Source: Rhizobium aethiopicum
Lineage (GTDB): Bacteria; Pseudomonadota; Alphaproteobacteria; Rhizobiales; Rhizobiaceae
Length of the DNA stretch: 64,000 nucleotides
NCBI RefSeq assembly: GCF_900094625.1
Contig: NZ_FMAJ01000006.1
Coordinates: forward strand, 327,166-391,165
Direction: 5' to 3'
Shown here one piece after another: positions 10,908 through 19,399 of the stretch (position 1 is its first letter; each line of letters begins with the position of its first letter). The notes beneath the pieces are model-generated. The model was not told the origin of the DNA. It searched no databases and worked only from the letters and a program-made list of their open reading frames with translations. Made by a program: the position numbers and the translations under genes.

Positions 10908-11744
10908 TCATCCTTTTACAGCGCCGAAAGTCAGGCCGCCGACGATCTGCTTTTGAAGTGCGAGCGTTACGATGATGACGGGCAGTGAATAGAGCACGGC
11001 CGCCGCCGTCATCGCTCCCCAGGCGAGCCCATAGACGGAGTTGTATTCAGCAATGACGATCGGTGCCGTTTTGGTCGCCTCTGACGTCAGCAGCAGTGCG
11101 TAGAGGAACTCGTTCCAACTCGTGATGAAGGTAAAGAGCGCGGTGACGGCGATTCCGCCCGTCATGATCGGAAGAATGACCTTCAGAAAAGCCTGGAAAC
11201 GGGTGCAGCCGTCCATGCGCGCCGCCTCTTCCAGATCCTTCGGAACGCCTTCAAAGAAGGCTGCCATGAGAAGAAGCGCAAGAGGTACCGCGGCTGATGT
11301 GTGGGCGAGCACCAGACCGGGAACGGTATCCAACAAACCGAGCGACTTCAGAAGCTGGAACAATGGCACGCCGAGCGACACCGAGGGTACCATGCGCGTG
11401 ACCAGCGCGAAAAGCAGGAACAGGGTGGTGATCCGGCGCCGGTAGTGGGTCGCGACATAAGCGGCCGGAACCGCCACAGCGAGGGAAAGGATGGTTGTCA
11501 GTACCGCCACCGTCAGCGAGCTTGCGAAGGCCCGCGGCAGGGTCGATGATTGCAGGACTTCGCGAAAATTCTGGAAAGAGGTCACGACGGGAAAGAAGCT
11601 CGGCGGAATTTGCTGGACATCCGCTGCCGGCTTGATCGACGTCATGAGCAGATAAACGTAGGGCAGCGCATAGGACAGGACGAGGACGAGCGCGGCGGCA
11701 TTAATCACGATGCCGTTGAGATTGAAGCGGCGCGCACTAAGCAT
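10908..11744 (-). CDS. ABC sugar permease, MalG type
   Basis: This 278-residue inner-membrane subunit has about six transmembrane segments. The EAA loop that contacts the ATPase reads EAARMDGCTRFQAFLKVILP around residue 190. The N-terminal helix and the C-terminal GGLTFGAVKG ending are typical of the MalG half of CUT1 importers. Its start overlaps the end of the MalF-type gene by 8 bp, indicating translational coupling, and it is 13 bp from the ATPase gene. It should form the transport channel with the neighbouring permease; the predicted substrate is a fructan fragment, inferred from the linked GH91 and GH32 genes. Confidence 0.93.
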   Translation of the reverse strand: MLSARRFNLNGIVINAAALVLVLSYALPYVYLLMTSIKPAADVQQIPPSFFPVVTSFQNFREVLQSSTLPRAFASSLTVAVLTTILSLAVAVPAAYVATHYRRRITTLFLLFALVTRMVPSVSLGVPLFQLLKSLGLLDTVPGLVLAHTSAAVPLALLLMAAFFEGVPKDLEEAARMDGCTRFQAFLKVILPIMTGGIAVTALFTFITSWNEFLYALLLTSEATKTAPIVIAEYNSVYGLAWGAMTAAAVLYSLPVIIVTLALQKQIVGGLTFGAVKG

Positions 11745-12618
11745 GGACCGGCCTCCATATCTTCCAATAGGCAGCGGCGGCCAGAAGCATCATGACGATC
11801 AGAAACAGCGTGCCGGAGGCCGACGCCTCGCCAAGATCGCCGAAGCGCACCATGCGCTGATAGATGTTCATCGAAAACACTTCAGAAGCGTGGTTGGGGC
11901 CACCTTGCGTCTGGATCCAGATGAGGTCGAAGGTCTTGGCCGCATCCACCCCACGCACGATGACGACAACGGCGATCACCGGGCGCATCAGCGGCAGCGT
12001 GACATGCCAGAAGCGTTTGAACGCATTCGCGCCGTCGATCCGCGCCGCCTCGAGCAGGTCTTTGGGAATGTTTGTCAATCCGGCATAGGAGACCAGGGCG
12101 ACAAAGGATGTCGTCAGCCAGATATCGGCGAAAGAGACGGAATAGATTACGATATCTTCGTCGGACAACCAGGCAATCGCATCGGGGTCGCTGATGACGC
12201 CCAGATGGACGAGCCCGTAATTCAAGATGCCGATGTTCCCGACCAGGAGAAAGCGCCACAAGAGGCCGGCGACAATGGGCGGCACCATCAATGGCAGCGT
12301 GAAGATCGTGCGGTGCCAGCGCGACCGACCGGGGAGCGCCGTGAACAGCAGAGCCGCGCAGAAACCGAAGGTAAATTCGAAGAACAGCGCAAAGATCGAG
12401 TACTGAATTGTTCTGAATGCGCTTTCCGCGACGCGCTTCGAGGTTAGCGCATCGATATAGTTCTTGAGCCCGATCCACTCTCGTATATGGGGAGTAATGG
12501 TGTCGACCTTGAAAAAGGAATCGAACACCAGAAGCCCTACCGGGTATGCGACCAGCAAGCCAAGGATGGCGAGGGCTGGCGCAAGCATGCACAGCACGAA
12601 TCGGTCTTCACCCGACAT
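11737..12618 (-). CDS. ABC sugar permease, MalF type
   Basis: This 293-residue permease has about six membrane helices, an N-terminal segment LCMLAPALAILGLLVAYP, and an EAA loop EAARIDGANAFKRFWHVTLP near residue 200. It is the MalF-like half of the CUT1 importer and precedes the MalG-like gene with an 8-bp overlap. A GGAG site lies 8 bp before its ATG. It is separated from the binding-protein gene by 60 bp that contain a strong hairpin, the usual arrangement when the binding protein is made in excess. Confidence 0.93.
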   Translation of the reverse strand: MSGEDRFVLCMLAPALAILGLLVAYPVGLLVFDSFFKVDTITPHIREWIGLKNYIDALTSKRVAESAFRTIQYSIFALFFEFTFGFCAALLFTALPGRSRWHRTIFTLPLMVPPIVAGLLWRFLLVGNIGILNYGLVHLGVISDPDAIAWLSDEDIVIYSVSFADIWLTTSFVALVSYAGLTNIPKDLLEAARIDGANAFKRFWHVTLPLMRPVIAVVVIVRGVDAAKTFDLIWIQTQGGPNHASEVFSMNIYQRMVRFGDLGEASASGTLFLIVMMLLAAAAYWKIWRPVHA

Positions 12619-12641
12619 GGCGCTCTCCGAAAGCTGATGAT

Positions 12642-12668
12642 GCGAGGAGGACCACCCGCCCTCCTCGC
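12642..12668 (-). repeat. Stem-loop after the binding-protein gene
   Basis: GCGAGGAGG and CCTCCTCGC form a perfect 9-bp stem with a 9-base loop, starting 11 bp after the stop codon of the solute-binding protein. There is no T-run. Such hairpins commonly protect the upstream mRNA and raise binding-protein expression over the permeases. Confidence 0.55.
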
Positions 12669-12678
12669 GGACGAGGGA

Positions 12679-13938
12679 TTAGTCGAGGATGTCTTCGATC
12701 GTTTCCTTGGCGTCCGCCAGCACCTTGCCGACATCCGCTTTGCACGTCAGGGCCTGCTGCACGGCTGGAAGAACCGCTTCGTCGACAATTTCCTGATATT
12801 TTTCGTTCAGCGGACGGCCTTGCGTCGCAGGAGCACTCAACGTCTCAAGCAGCGGCGTGAAATGCTCATAACCGGGCTTGCTGGCATAGCCGCTATAGGC
12901 CGAGTTCGTCGCAGCTAACCCAAGCGGCGCTTCGATGCCCAGGGCATTGTTGGCGATCGCGAAGGCTATGAACTTCTTGGCCGCGTCCTTGTGCTGGGAG
13001 GTCGACGGAACGACATTGTACCAAGGACCCGGAATTGCGCCGACTCCTGCATCGCCGGCCAGCATTGGGGCGACGCCAACCTTTCCGCTGACCTTGGAAT
13101 CGGCGGGCGTCATCTTGTAGGCGTGCGCCCAGAATTTCATCATCGCTGTCTTGCCTTGATAGAACAGGTTCTGAGCTTCGCCCCAGCCGATCTCGTTCAC
13201 GTTTTCGGGCACGGAATGATCGATGCAGTGCGGCGCGACGTAGAATTCGAGCGCCTTCCTATGCGCTTCGTTGTCGATGATCACCTTCCCCTCCTTGTCG
13301 AGGATCACACCTGGCGAGCCCGCCTGAAGCACATGCGCCATCCATTCTTCGGAGAAGCTGCCGATGGTGTCGGTGCCCCAAAAGTCGGTCTTGCCGTCAC
13401 CATCTGTGTCTCGGGTGAAGAATGTTACGATGTCGCGCCATTGCTGCCAAGTCTTCGGCGGCGCGAGGGGATAACCATATTTTTCCTGGAACGATTTCTG
13501 TTCCTCAGGCTTGTCGAAGAGGTCCTTGCGATAAAAAACAATTTCGGCATTGGCCCAAGCAGGCATGCCGATCAGTTTGTCACCGATCTTCGCGTCGGCG
13601 AGCAAGGCAGGCGGCAGGTCCTTGCGAACTGCATCGGTGAAGAGCGGCGCGAGGTCTTCGACATGGCTTGCGAATTTCGCATTCCACACGACGTCGATCG
13701 TTACCACATCGAACGCCGACGAACCGGAGGCGATTTCGGCTGAAAACTTGTCGAAGACGCCTTGATAGGGAACGACGGTGAAGTCCACCTTGATGCCGGT
13801 CTCGGCGGTGAACTTCTCTGCGGCTGCCTTCTGCAGCATTTCGCCGCCGCCTTCCACAAGGATATTGATGGTTTCGGCCTTGGCGGAGGCCGTAATGCAA
13901 ACGAGCGCGAGCGCGCTGGCGCCAAGCAGTTTTTTCAT
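12679..13938 (-). CDS. Periplasmic sugar-binding protein (extracellular family 1)
   Basis: The 419-residue protein starts at ATG 13938, directly after GGGAGGA, and opens with a Sec signal peptide (MKKLLGASALALVCITASAKA, cut likely after residue 21). The mature part has the two-lobed family 1 binding-protein pattern, with FDVVTIDVVWNAKFA and PPKTWQQWRDIV. It is the first gene of the operon that continues with the two permeases, ATPase, GH91 and GH32 genes. It should capture the imported fructo-oligosaccharide in the periplasm; the precise ligand is unknown. An in-frame start at 13998 would place 20 residues before the signal peptide and is rejected. Three operator-like repeats lie 71 bp upstream. 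Confidence 0.92.
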   Translation of the reverse strand: MKKLLGASALALVCITASAKAETINILVEGGGEMLQKAAAEKFTAETGIKVDFTVVPYQGVFDKFSAEIASGSSAFDVVTIDVVWNAKFASHVEDLAPLFTDAVRKDLPPALLADAKIGDKLIGMPAWANAEIVFYRKDLFDKPEEQKSFQEKYGYPLAPPKTWQQWRDIVTFFTRDTDGDGKTDFWGTDTIGSFSEEWMAHVLQAGSPGVILDKEGKVIIDNEAHRKALEFYVAPHCIDHSVPENVNEIGWGEAQNLFYQGKTAMMKFWAHAYKMTPADSKVSGKVGVAPMLAGDAGVGAIPGPWYNVVPSTSQHKDAAKKFIAFAIANNALGIEAPLGLAATNSAYSGYASKPGYEHFTPLLETLSAPATQGRPLNEKYQEIVDEAVLPAVQQALTCKADVGKVLADAKETIEDILD

Positions 13939-14008
13939 GAGTTCCTCCCTTGTTCCGCCGGAAGCACTTGCCTCAGGCTGCTCCATTGTCAGGACCATAG
14001 GCGCGCTA

Positions 14009-14066
14009 TGACGACGTTGTCAATTGCGATTGTCGACGTTGTCAGAAAAATATGTCGACGTTGTCA
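14009..14066. promoter_or_regulatory. Three phased LacI-type operators
   Basis: Three 14-bp sites, TGACGACGTTGTCA (14009-14022), TGTCGACGTTGTCA (14031-14044) and TGTCGACGTTGTCA (14053-14066), lie in the same orientation at exactly 22-bp intervals between the divergent binding-protein gene and the LacI regulator. Each approximates the LacI-family palindrome TGACAACGTTGTCA with a central CG. Two helical turns per step would place three dimers on one face of the DNA. Confidence 0.8.
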
Positions 14067-14110
14067 TGCGTGTGGATTACAACAGACCCGCATCAGGAGA
14101 ATTGACGGAA

Positions 14111-15136
14111 ATGGTGAGCATCGTCAGCGTCGCGAAAGCGGCCGGGGTTTCGAATAAAACAGTCTCTCGCGTTATCAACGGCGAGCCCTACGTGACCGAG
14201 CAAACCCGGGAGAGGGTGGAAAAGGCTATTCGGGACCTCGGCTATATCCCGAATATGGCGGCGCGCCTCATACGATCCAGCCGCTCCAATACCTTTGGGA
14301 TTATCACCGATTATGTTTCCACGACGCCTTATTCGGTCGATATTGTCCGCGGAATTCAGGATTGGGCCAATGCGAATGGGAAAACCATCCTGATAGCCAA
14401 CACCGGTGGTTCTTCCGAGCGAGAGGTGGAAATCTGGAAAATGTTCCAGTCCCATCGCATTGATGGAGTCTTGTATGTAACCATGTACCGCCGCATTGTG
14501 GATCCGGAGACGGGCGATGTCAGCATTCCGACCGTGATGATAAATTGTCGGCCGCAAACAAGGGAGCTCCTGCCGTCTATCGAGCCCGATGATTATCAAG
14601 GGGCGCGAGATCTTACCCAGTACCTCCTTGAACGGGGTCATCGCAGAATCGGTTACATCCGGCTCAATCCGATCCTGTTGGGAGCCGAACTGCGCCTGGA
14701 GGCATTTCGCCGAACGACAAGCGAATTCGGTCTCACAGAGAACGATCTCTCTATCAGCCTTGGCATGGATGGGCCTGTTGGGGCAGAAAACAACTACGTC
14801 TTTGCTGCAGCGACCGAAATGCTCAAACAAGACGACCGCCCGACCGCGATCATGAGCGGCAACGACGAAATGGCAATTCAAATCTACATTGCCGCTATGG
14901 CACTGGGGTTGCGGATTCCACAAGACGTCAGCATCGTCGGCTTTGACGATTTTCGAACAGTCACTATGGCGCTGAAGCCAGAGCTGACGACTGCGGCGTT
15001 ACCATACTACGATCTCGGTCGAGAGGGTGCGAAGTGGCTGAACGATTTGATCGCAGGCGAGAAGATTTATCCGGGCGGTCGGGTTGTCTCTTGCAAGCTG
15101 GTTGAACGTAGCTCTGCCGCCTTTCGCCCTCATTAG
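14111..15136 (+). CDS. LacI-family transcriptional regulator of the fructan locus
   Basis: The protein is 341 residues from ATG 14111. The N-terminal HTH reads VAKAAGVSNKTVSRVINGE, followed by a LacI hinge (YIPNMAARLIRSSRS) and a periplasmic-binding-protein-like effector domain ending with the family pattern VSIVGFDDF. The long in-frame start at 14024 would run through the operators and is rejected; AGGAG lies 11 bp before ATG 14111. It is divergent from the binding-protein operon and probably represses it, and itself, through the three phased sites. The inducer is likely a fructose-containing saccharide, inferred from the GH91 and GH32 genes. Confidence 0.92.
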   Translation: MVSIVSVAKAAGVSNKTVSRVINGEPYVTEQTRERVEKAIRDLGYIPNMAARLIRSSRSNTFGIITDYVSTTPYSVDIVRGIQDWANANGKTILIANTGGSSEREVEIWKMFQSHRIDGVLYVTMYRRIVDPETGDVSIPTVMINCRPQTRELLPSIEPDDYQGARDLTQYLLERGHRRIGYIRLNPILLGAELRLEAFRRTTSEFGLTENDLSISLGMDGPVGAENNYVFAAATEMLKQDDRPTAIMSGNDEMAIQIYIAAMALGLRIPQDVSIVGFDDFRTVTMALKPELTTAALPYYDLGREGAKWLNDLIAGEKIYPGGRVVSCKLVERSSAAFRPH

Positions 15137-15857
15137 GCGTCGAGAATCTCTGCTGCCTGCCTCGAATGACCACGTCTGGTTGAGCGTTGCCACAGCTGAA
15201 TAAGCTCCGCCAGATAATCCCGTTTTAGCTATGGAAATCAGAGATCTCGAAGGACGATTTTGGCTGCTGAGACGCATAATCCTGGATCGAGCGACAGCCT
15301 TCACCCACAATATTCGACTGAATTTCAGGAGTAGAATGGTCGCCATCACAGCGCTCAGCTCGATGAGAAAGCGGGCCGGGAACGATGTAATGGTGCCGGG
15401 GAAGTGGCATTCGGCTCAGGGGCGCAGGGCGCGCCCGCATTTGCTCTGATGACGTTTGACGCGACGCTTTCTTCGAAGCCGCCGGAGAAAGGAATATGTG
15501 TTCTTGATATTAGCATCGGGGCAGGATCGCATTGGAGCGACCGCAGAGGTTTGTTGGCACCGAGCTTGCCATCGCGGCGATCGAACGGGCGGAGCAGCGG
15601 ACTAGGAGCGCAAGGGTTATCCGCATGGCGCCACCGGACGAGAAGCTGGCGCGCCCGACCGTCGGTAGTTTCGCCCACATCCTTGTCGTCGGCTTCGAGG
15701 TTCGACGGAGGAGAGGGCGGCATGGGGCTTCTTGCACGACAGGGCGCCCTACACCGGGGTTTACTCCGGTTTACCTAATCGCGGTGAACGCCTGCATGTG
15801 AGATACTGAATATGCGGCAGATCACCCGATCTGCCCGATTGATGAGGAGGATGTCCT
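15137..15857. other. 721-bp interval without a recognisable gene
   Basis: Several overlapping open frames occur on both strands (the longest about 120 codons), but none has family motifs, a convincing ribosome site or a coherent codon pattern. It may hold decayed sequence at the border of the fructan locus. A near-duplicate CGGGGTTTACTCCGGTTTAC lies at about 15757-15776. Confidence 0.5.
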
Positions 15858-16190
15858 ATGCCACTGTTCATAATCACAGGGTGCTATTCAGCCGCGGCAG
15901 CGAAGGGAATGATCGCCGATCCATCGGACCGGGAAGCGGCGGCCCGTGCCATCATGGAAGCAGCAGGCGGGAAACAGCATTCTTTTTACGTCACGACCGG
16001 CGAAACCGACTGGATGGTAATCGCAGAATTCCCCGACGGTGTTGACCTGATCCCCGCGCTTCTTGTCGTCGGCGCATCGGGAGCAGTATCGAATATCAAA
16101 ACCGTGCGAGCGTACACGGGTGCGGAATTCAAGGCCGCCCAAGAAAAGGCGGGCAAAATCGCATCTGCCTACAAAGCCCCGGCAAAATAA
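15858..16190 (+). CDS. GYD-domain protein
   Basis: This 110-residue protein matches the GYD domain family, small alpha/beta ferredoxin-like proteins of unknown function: it begins PLFIITGCYS and has the YVTTGETDWMVIAEFPD core. A GAGGAGG ribosome site precedes the ATG. It stands alone on the plus strand and is followed by a 10-bp stem terminator-like hairpin. The fold suggests a small oligomeric cytoplasmic protein; no reaction can be assigned. Confidence 0.75.
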   Translation: MPLFIITGCYSAAAAKGMIADPSDREAAARAIMEAAGGKQHSFYVTTGETDWMVIAEFPDGVDLIPALLVVGASGAVSNIKTVRAYTGAEFKAAQEKAGKIASAYKAPAK

Positions 16191-16215
16191 GCAGCCCATT
16201 CGTTGAATTACCTTC

Positions 16216-16240
16216 GGCAGCGGATGTTTGATCCGCTGCC
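16216..16240 (+). terminator. Terminator-like hairpin after the GYD gene
   Basis: GGCAGCGGAT and ATCCGCTGCC make a perfect 10-bp stem around a GTTTG loop, 25 bp after the stop codon. The following sequence (GGTTCGTTCCC) is only weakly T-rich, so efficiency is uncertain. The rest of the gap to 16501 contains a tandem TATGGAACTT duplication near 16417-16436 and nothing else recognised. Confidence 0.55.
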
Positions 16241-16501
16241 GGTTCGTTCCCGCATCGCGTGACAGGCGGAGAGGTTAGGCATTCGGGCAGGAGAGTTCGT
16301 AAATCCAAAAGTGTGGGTGCACAGTCCAAGAGTGCGTGACCGAACTCCAAAATTATCTGGCTACACTCACTGAACGGTGGGGGGTGGTGGTGGAATCGTG
16401 TGGCGTAATCTATCTTATGGAACTTTATGGAACTTTAAGGCGCGTGTTGCCGCTGCTGCATAATTATTTGAAAGTACGGAGAAAAAGTACTTTTGGCCAA
16501 A

Positions 16502-17644
16502 TCAACGTGCAAGCGTCAGCCAATTGCCGATCGTTGCCCCACCCCGTCGCATGGATCGTGTCGCAGGGATGGCCGGGCGCTCAGTTGCTATGGTCTTTCG
16601 GACTTCACGCGGGCTGAGCCCGAATTCGTGGCTGAACGCGCGGGTGAAATTGGCTGCAACGTCGAAGCCGGCGGCCTCGGCAATCTCCGAGATCGGCCTG
16701 GTGTCGGTCGGGTTAGTAAGATCCGCATAGGCCTGCAGCAATCGACGTTTGCGAATGTAATTGAAGACGCCCCCACTTGTTTCGAACAATTGGTAGAGCC
16801 GCGTCCGCGAGATGCCCAGCTCACGGCACATGACGTCAGGCGTCAAGCTATCTGAATGAAGATTGAGGCGGATATAGCGATGGGCCCGCTCCATCAGCCC
16901 CATATGGGGCTGTTCCTGACCGCGATCCCAGCTTGCGGACGATGCAGCGCATGCAACGACCATCTCGCCGATCGTCCGTATGATCCGCGGCACTTCCTCC
17001 ACCGTCAGATTGCTCAGATTCGCTTCCAGGCCGTTGATATAGCTGACGAGCAATTCAGCCAAGCTGCCGGCGAGAGCGATGTTGTTGGCGTGCTGCAGAA
17101 GAGGCGCATCGCGGGCCAACAGTTCATAGGGCAGGAAGACGAGCACAGCGACTGAATCGGTCATCCGCCCGCGGTACGGATAACCAAGAGACCTGAAAAA
17201 AATCTCACCCGGGCCGGTCTCCGTTACATGCCGATCGGCCTCGGTCCACGCCCGGCCGCTGCGCAGTACGCCGACATTCCAATGATCGATTGGGCTCGAT
17301 CGCAGCATCGCCTGGTCGCGAATATAGCTGCATGCCTGCGCGCGCTGCTGAACGACGAGGATATCGCCGAGGTGCCAGCCGGTCTGTTCGGCAAGAAAAC
17401 CGTCGTCCTCCGATTTGCCGTCCGGCAGATGAACATCCACAAGCGGCGCCATATGCGATCGCCAGGACTGGAACTGTTCTTTGGGTGGCAGGTCGTGCGT
17501 CGAAAATCGCAAGGGCACCAGCGCCGATGGAGCGTCCACCCGGTGTTCTTTCTGGGGGGACGGTTCGCGCGGCCAGCGCCGCCGCTCCAGGTGCGCCGGC
17601 CACTCCCGTCCCGCAGCGGGGTCATCTCCAGACTCCGTAACCAT
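16502..17644 (-). CDS. AraC-family transcriptional regulator
   Basis: The 380-residue protein has an N-terminal ligand-binding domain of the AraC_binding_2 kind and a C-terminal double-HTH AraC domain (about residues 250-350), with CRELGISRTRLYQLFE and ISEIAEAAGFDVAANFTRAFSHEFGLSP. GGAGGAA precedes its ATG. No catabolic gene is adjacent on either side, so its target is unknown. A 7-bp inverted repeat AGTGTCG...CGACACT (17897-17929) lies about 250 bp upstream and could be an AraC-type half-site pair. It is convergent with the GYD gene. Confidence 0.88.
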   Translation of the reverse strand: MVTESGDDPAAGREWPAHLERRRWPREPSPQKEHRVDAPSALVPLRFSTHDLPPKEQFQSWRSHMAPLVDVHLPDGKSEDDGFLAEQTGWHLGDILVVQQRAQACSYIRDQAMLRSSPIDHWNVGVLRSGRAWTEADRHVTETGPGEIFFRSLGYPYRGRMTDSVAVLVFLPYELLARDAPLLQHANNIALAGSLAELLVSYINGLEANLSNLTVEEVPRIIRTIGEMVVACAASSASWDRGQEQPHMGLMERAHRYIRLNLHSDSLTPDVMCRELGISRTRLYQLFETSGGVFNYIRKRRLLQAYADLTNPTDTRPISEIAEAAGFDVAANFTRAFSHEFGLSPREVRKTIATERPAIPATRSMRRGGATIGNWLTLAR

Positions 17645-18252
17645 TCAATTCCTCCAGCGCATTAGCCGAGCCGGGCTGTTGAAACCGAAGCAAACAACAG
17701 CCATCCGACAGCCAAATCGGCTAAAGCTCTACGTGCATAAGCTACTTATCATATTCCTCTGCGAGCAGAAATGGACGGACCGATAATTTTCTGGATGCGG
17801 CGATAACGACAAGCGCGTCCCGTTCATGTATCTAAATAAGCAATGGTTAATTCCAAAAAAAGACAGAGATTCCAACACTTAATGCCGGTGCAATGTAGTG
17901 TCGAAGCGCCGACAACGTAAAACGACACTTGTTCAAAACAAAAGATACAAACACGGGAGGATAGGTTGTGAACTATCGGAGAAGCAGTCGTGCGCGCCTT
18001 GCGCAAGAAACGGCTTTCAGCAGAAAACAATCCGAGGGTGAGTCAGGAAAATCCTACCGCCCGTCGTGCAGACTGATGCGAGACGCTCCTGAGGCCGACA
18101 TCGGCAAATAATGGCGCGCGAGGGGTTGCGCGCAGCCGAGGCTGTACATGTCGATGCGTAATGGCTCGAGGTCTGTACGCAACCCCCCTACCATATCCAC
18201 CCATCGTCGAATTTCTTTACGCTGCCCTTTCAATCGCAGAACGGAGGCTAAG
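17645..18252. other. 608-bp noncoding interval
   Basis: This relatively AT-rich stretch follows the start of the AraC gene and contains no frame with recognisable protein motifs. The only structure seen is the inverted pair AGTGTCG (17897-17903) and CGACACT (17923-17929). Confidence 0.5.
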
Positions 18253-18453
18253 ATGACTACCGCATGTGATGAGAACGTTATCCAATTGAAGCCGATTTCG
18301 AGCTGCAGACGGGAAGTCGAAGTCGCAATGGTGGAAATGCTCGCGAGTCTGCAGAAACGGGGATGGTCGGCTGCGGAATTGGCATTGTCACTCGCAGACG
18401 CGTCGGAAGATCTCGTCATGCTGATTGCGACCAAAAAGCTTCGACCGAACTAG
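18253..18453 (+). CDS. Small hypothetical protein
   Basis: This 66-residue ORF starts at ATG 18253 with a GGAGG site 6 bp upstream. The sequence is helical and hydrophilic, with the patch KRGWSAAELALSLADASEDLVMLI. It resembles the other tiny protein at 18926-19150 in a GWS-x2-E segment followed by helix-forming residues. No function is recognised. Its TAG stop is the first three bases of the palindromic element that begins at 18451, so the C-terminus may be set by that insertion. Confidence 0.6.
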   Translation: MTTACDENVIQLKPISSCRREVEVAMVEMLASLQKRGWSAAELALSLADASEDLVMLIATKKLRPN

Positions 18454-18551
18454 AGCAATTTTGGGAAAGTGGAAAGCGGCTTTCCGCCGGAATTGCGTAA
18501 ATACAAAAGCTTGAGCGGTTCGGCGCTTCTGTGAAAAGCTGAATCGCTCTA
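18451..18551. repeat. Rhizobial palindromic intergenic element (RIME-like)
   Basis: A 101-bp element begins TAGAGCAATT and ends GAATCGCTCTA, giving imperfect terminal inverted repeats (TAGAGCRATT). The interior has AAAGCGGCTTTCCG and a TGAGCGGTTCGGCGCTTC segment of the type found in many Rhizobium intergenic mosaic elements. Its left TAG is used as the stop codon of the preceding ORF. Copy number and family are not verifiable here. Confidence 0.65.
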
Positions 18552-18925
18552 GAAAAAGGCTGCATGGAGTAAGGCTGTTTCTGTGTCATGAAATCGCGGC
18601 ATTGCGCTGCAGAGGGGCACGTTCGTCAACTGCGGCCAGCGGCGATCAGGGCGTGAGCGGCATGGCGGAGCAACCCCGTCGCCTCGTCGGGTTCGGGCCT
18701 GCATGCTGACAACAGCGCCGGTGATCAGCACCGCGAGCTGCCCGGCAAGTCGGTCGGAGCAGCAACTGTCAGTCTCCTGGCGATGGACTTTAGGCGCCGC
18801 CGCATTTTGATACTTGCGTGGCATAAAGGGCCGCATGAGAGCTTCTATCCCACCTGCTGGCGGGAACCCAGAAGCGGAGATAAGCAGATATGGAGCCACG
18901 ATGTGAGCCGTCACTCTTCTCGGGC
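18552..18925. other. 374-bp interval, no gene seen
   Basis: Frames are open on the minus strand (for example 18549-19013), but they lack motifs and overlap the better supported small gene at 18926-19150. Nothing else is recognised. Confidence 0.45.
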
Positions 18926-19150
18926 TTACTGGCCAGATCGTTCGTCGAGGATGGACAGCGCGTCCTGCAGTCTGAGCGCCGCCAGCGCTTCCGTTGCCTC
19001 GTCCGGAGACCATCCTGCTTCGAGCGCTGCAGAAAGAACCAGCGATTCCGTTTGAAGTTCGAGCTTCTCATAAAGCGGCTCGATGGCTTCGCGTGCGGTG
19101 ACAACGTGCTGATCGGGCGGAGTGATGGGCGTCGCAGCAACCGTCGGCAT
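18926..19150 (-). CDS. Small hypothetical protein
   Basis: This 74-residue ORF starts at 19150, preceded by AAGGAGGAG, a very strong ribosome site. After a proline-rich start, the protein forms two amphipathic helices with ESLVLSAALEAGWSPDEA and TEALAALRLQDALSIL. It has no recognised domain. The shared GWS motif with the 18253 ORF suggests a related small-protein family, but the similarity is short. Starts further upstream (19213) lack support. Confidence 0.6.
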   Translation of the reverse strand: MPTVAATPITPPDQHVVTAREAIEPLYEKLELQTESLVLSAALEAGWSPDEATEALAALRLQDALSILDERSGQ

Positions 19151-19399
19151 AATGCTCCTCCTTTTAAACGCTAAGGTTCGAAACCCAATTACAGGCATGC
19201 TTGTTCCGTTCACATCGCATTTTTAGCCGTATCACGGCTGACGGAAACTGTTTTGAAACTCTGGACGGTCGTAACCTCGCCCGTCCTCGGCATCTCTGGG
19301 CTCGCAGCGAAAGCTTCGCTGGAGTGTGAACGAACCGACAGGCTACCGCACAACTGCCGAAAGCGGAAGCGACTTGCGGTAATCGTTGAGCGGTGCCGC

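Noticed and set aside
14024..14110. 29-codon N-terminal extension of the LacI regulator
   Set aside because: The extension would encode the operator repeats. The conserved HTH begins just after ATG 14111.
15532..15801. 89-codon plus-strand ORF in the gap after LacI
   Set aside because: No ribosome site or recognisable motif, and it overlaps two minus-strand frames of similar quality.
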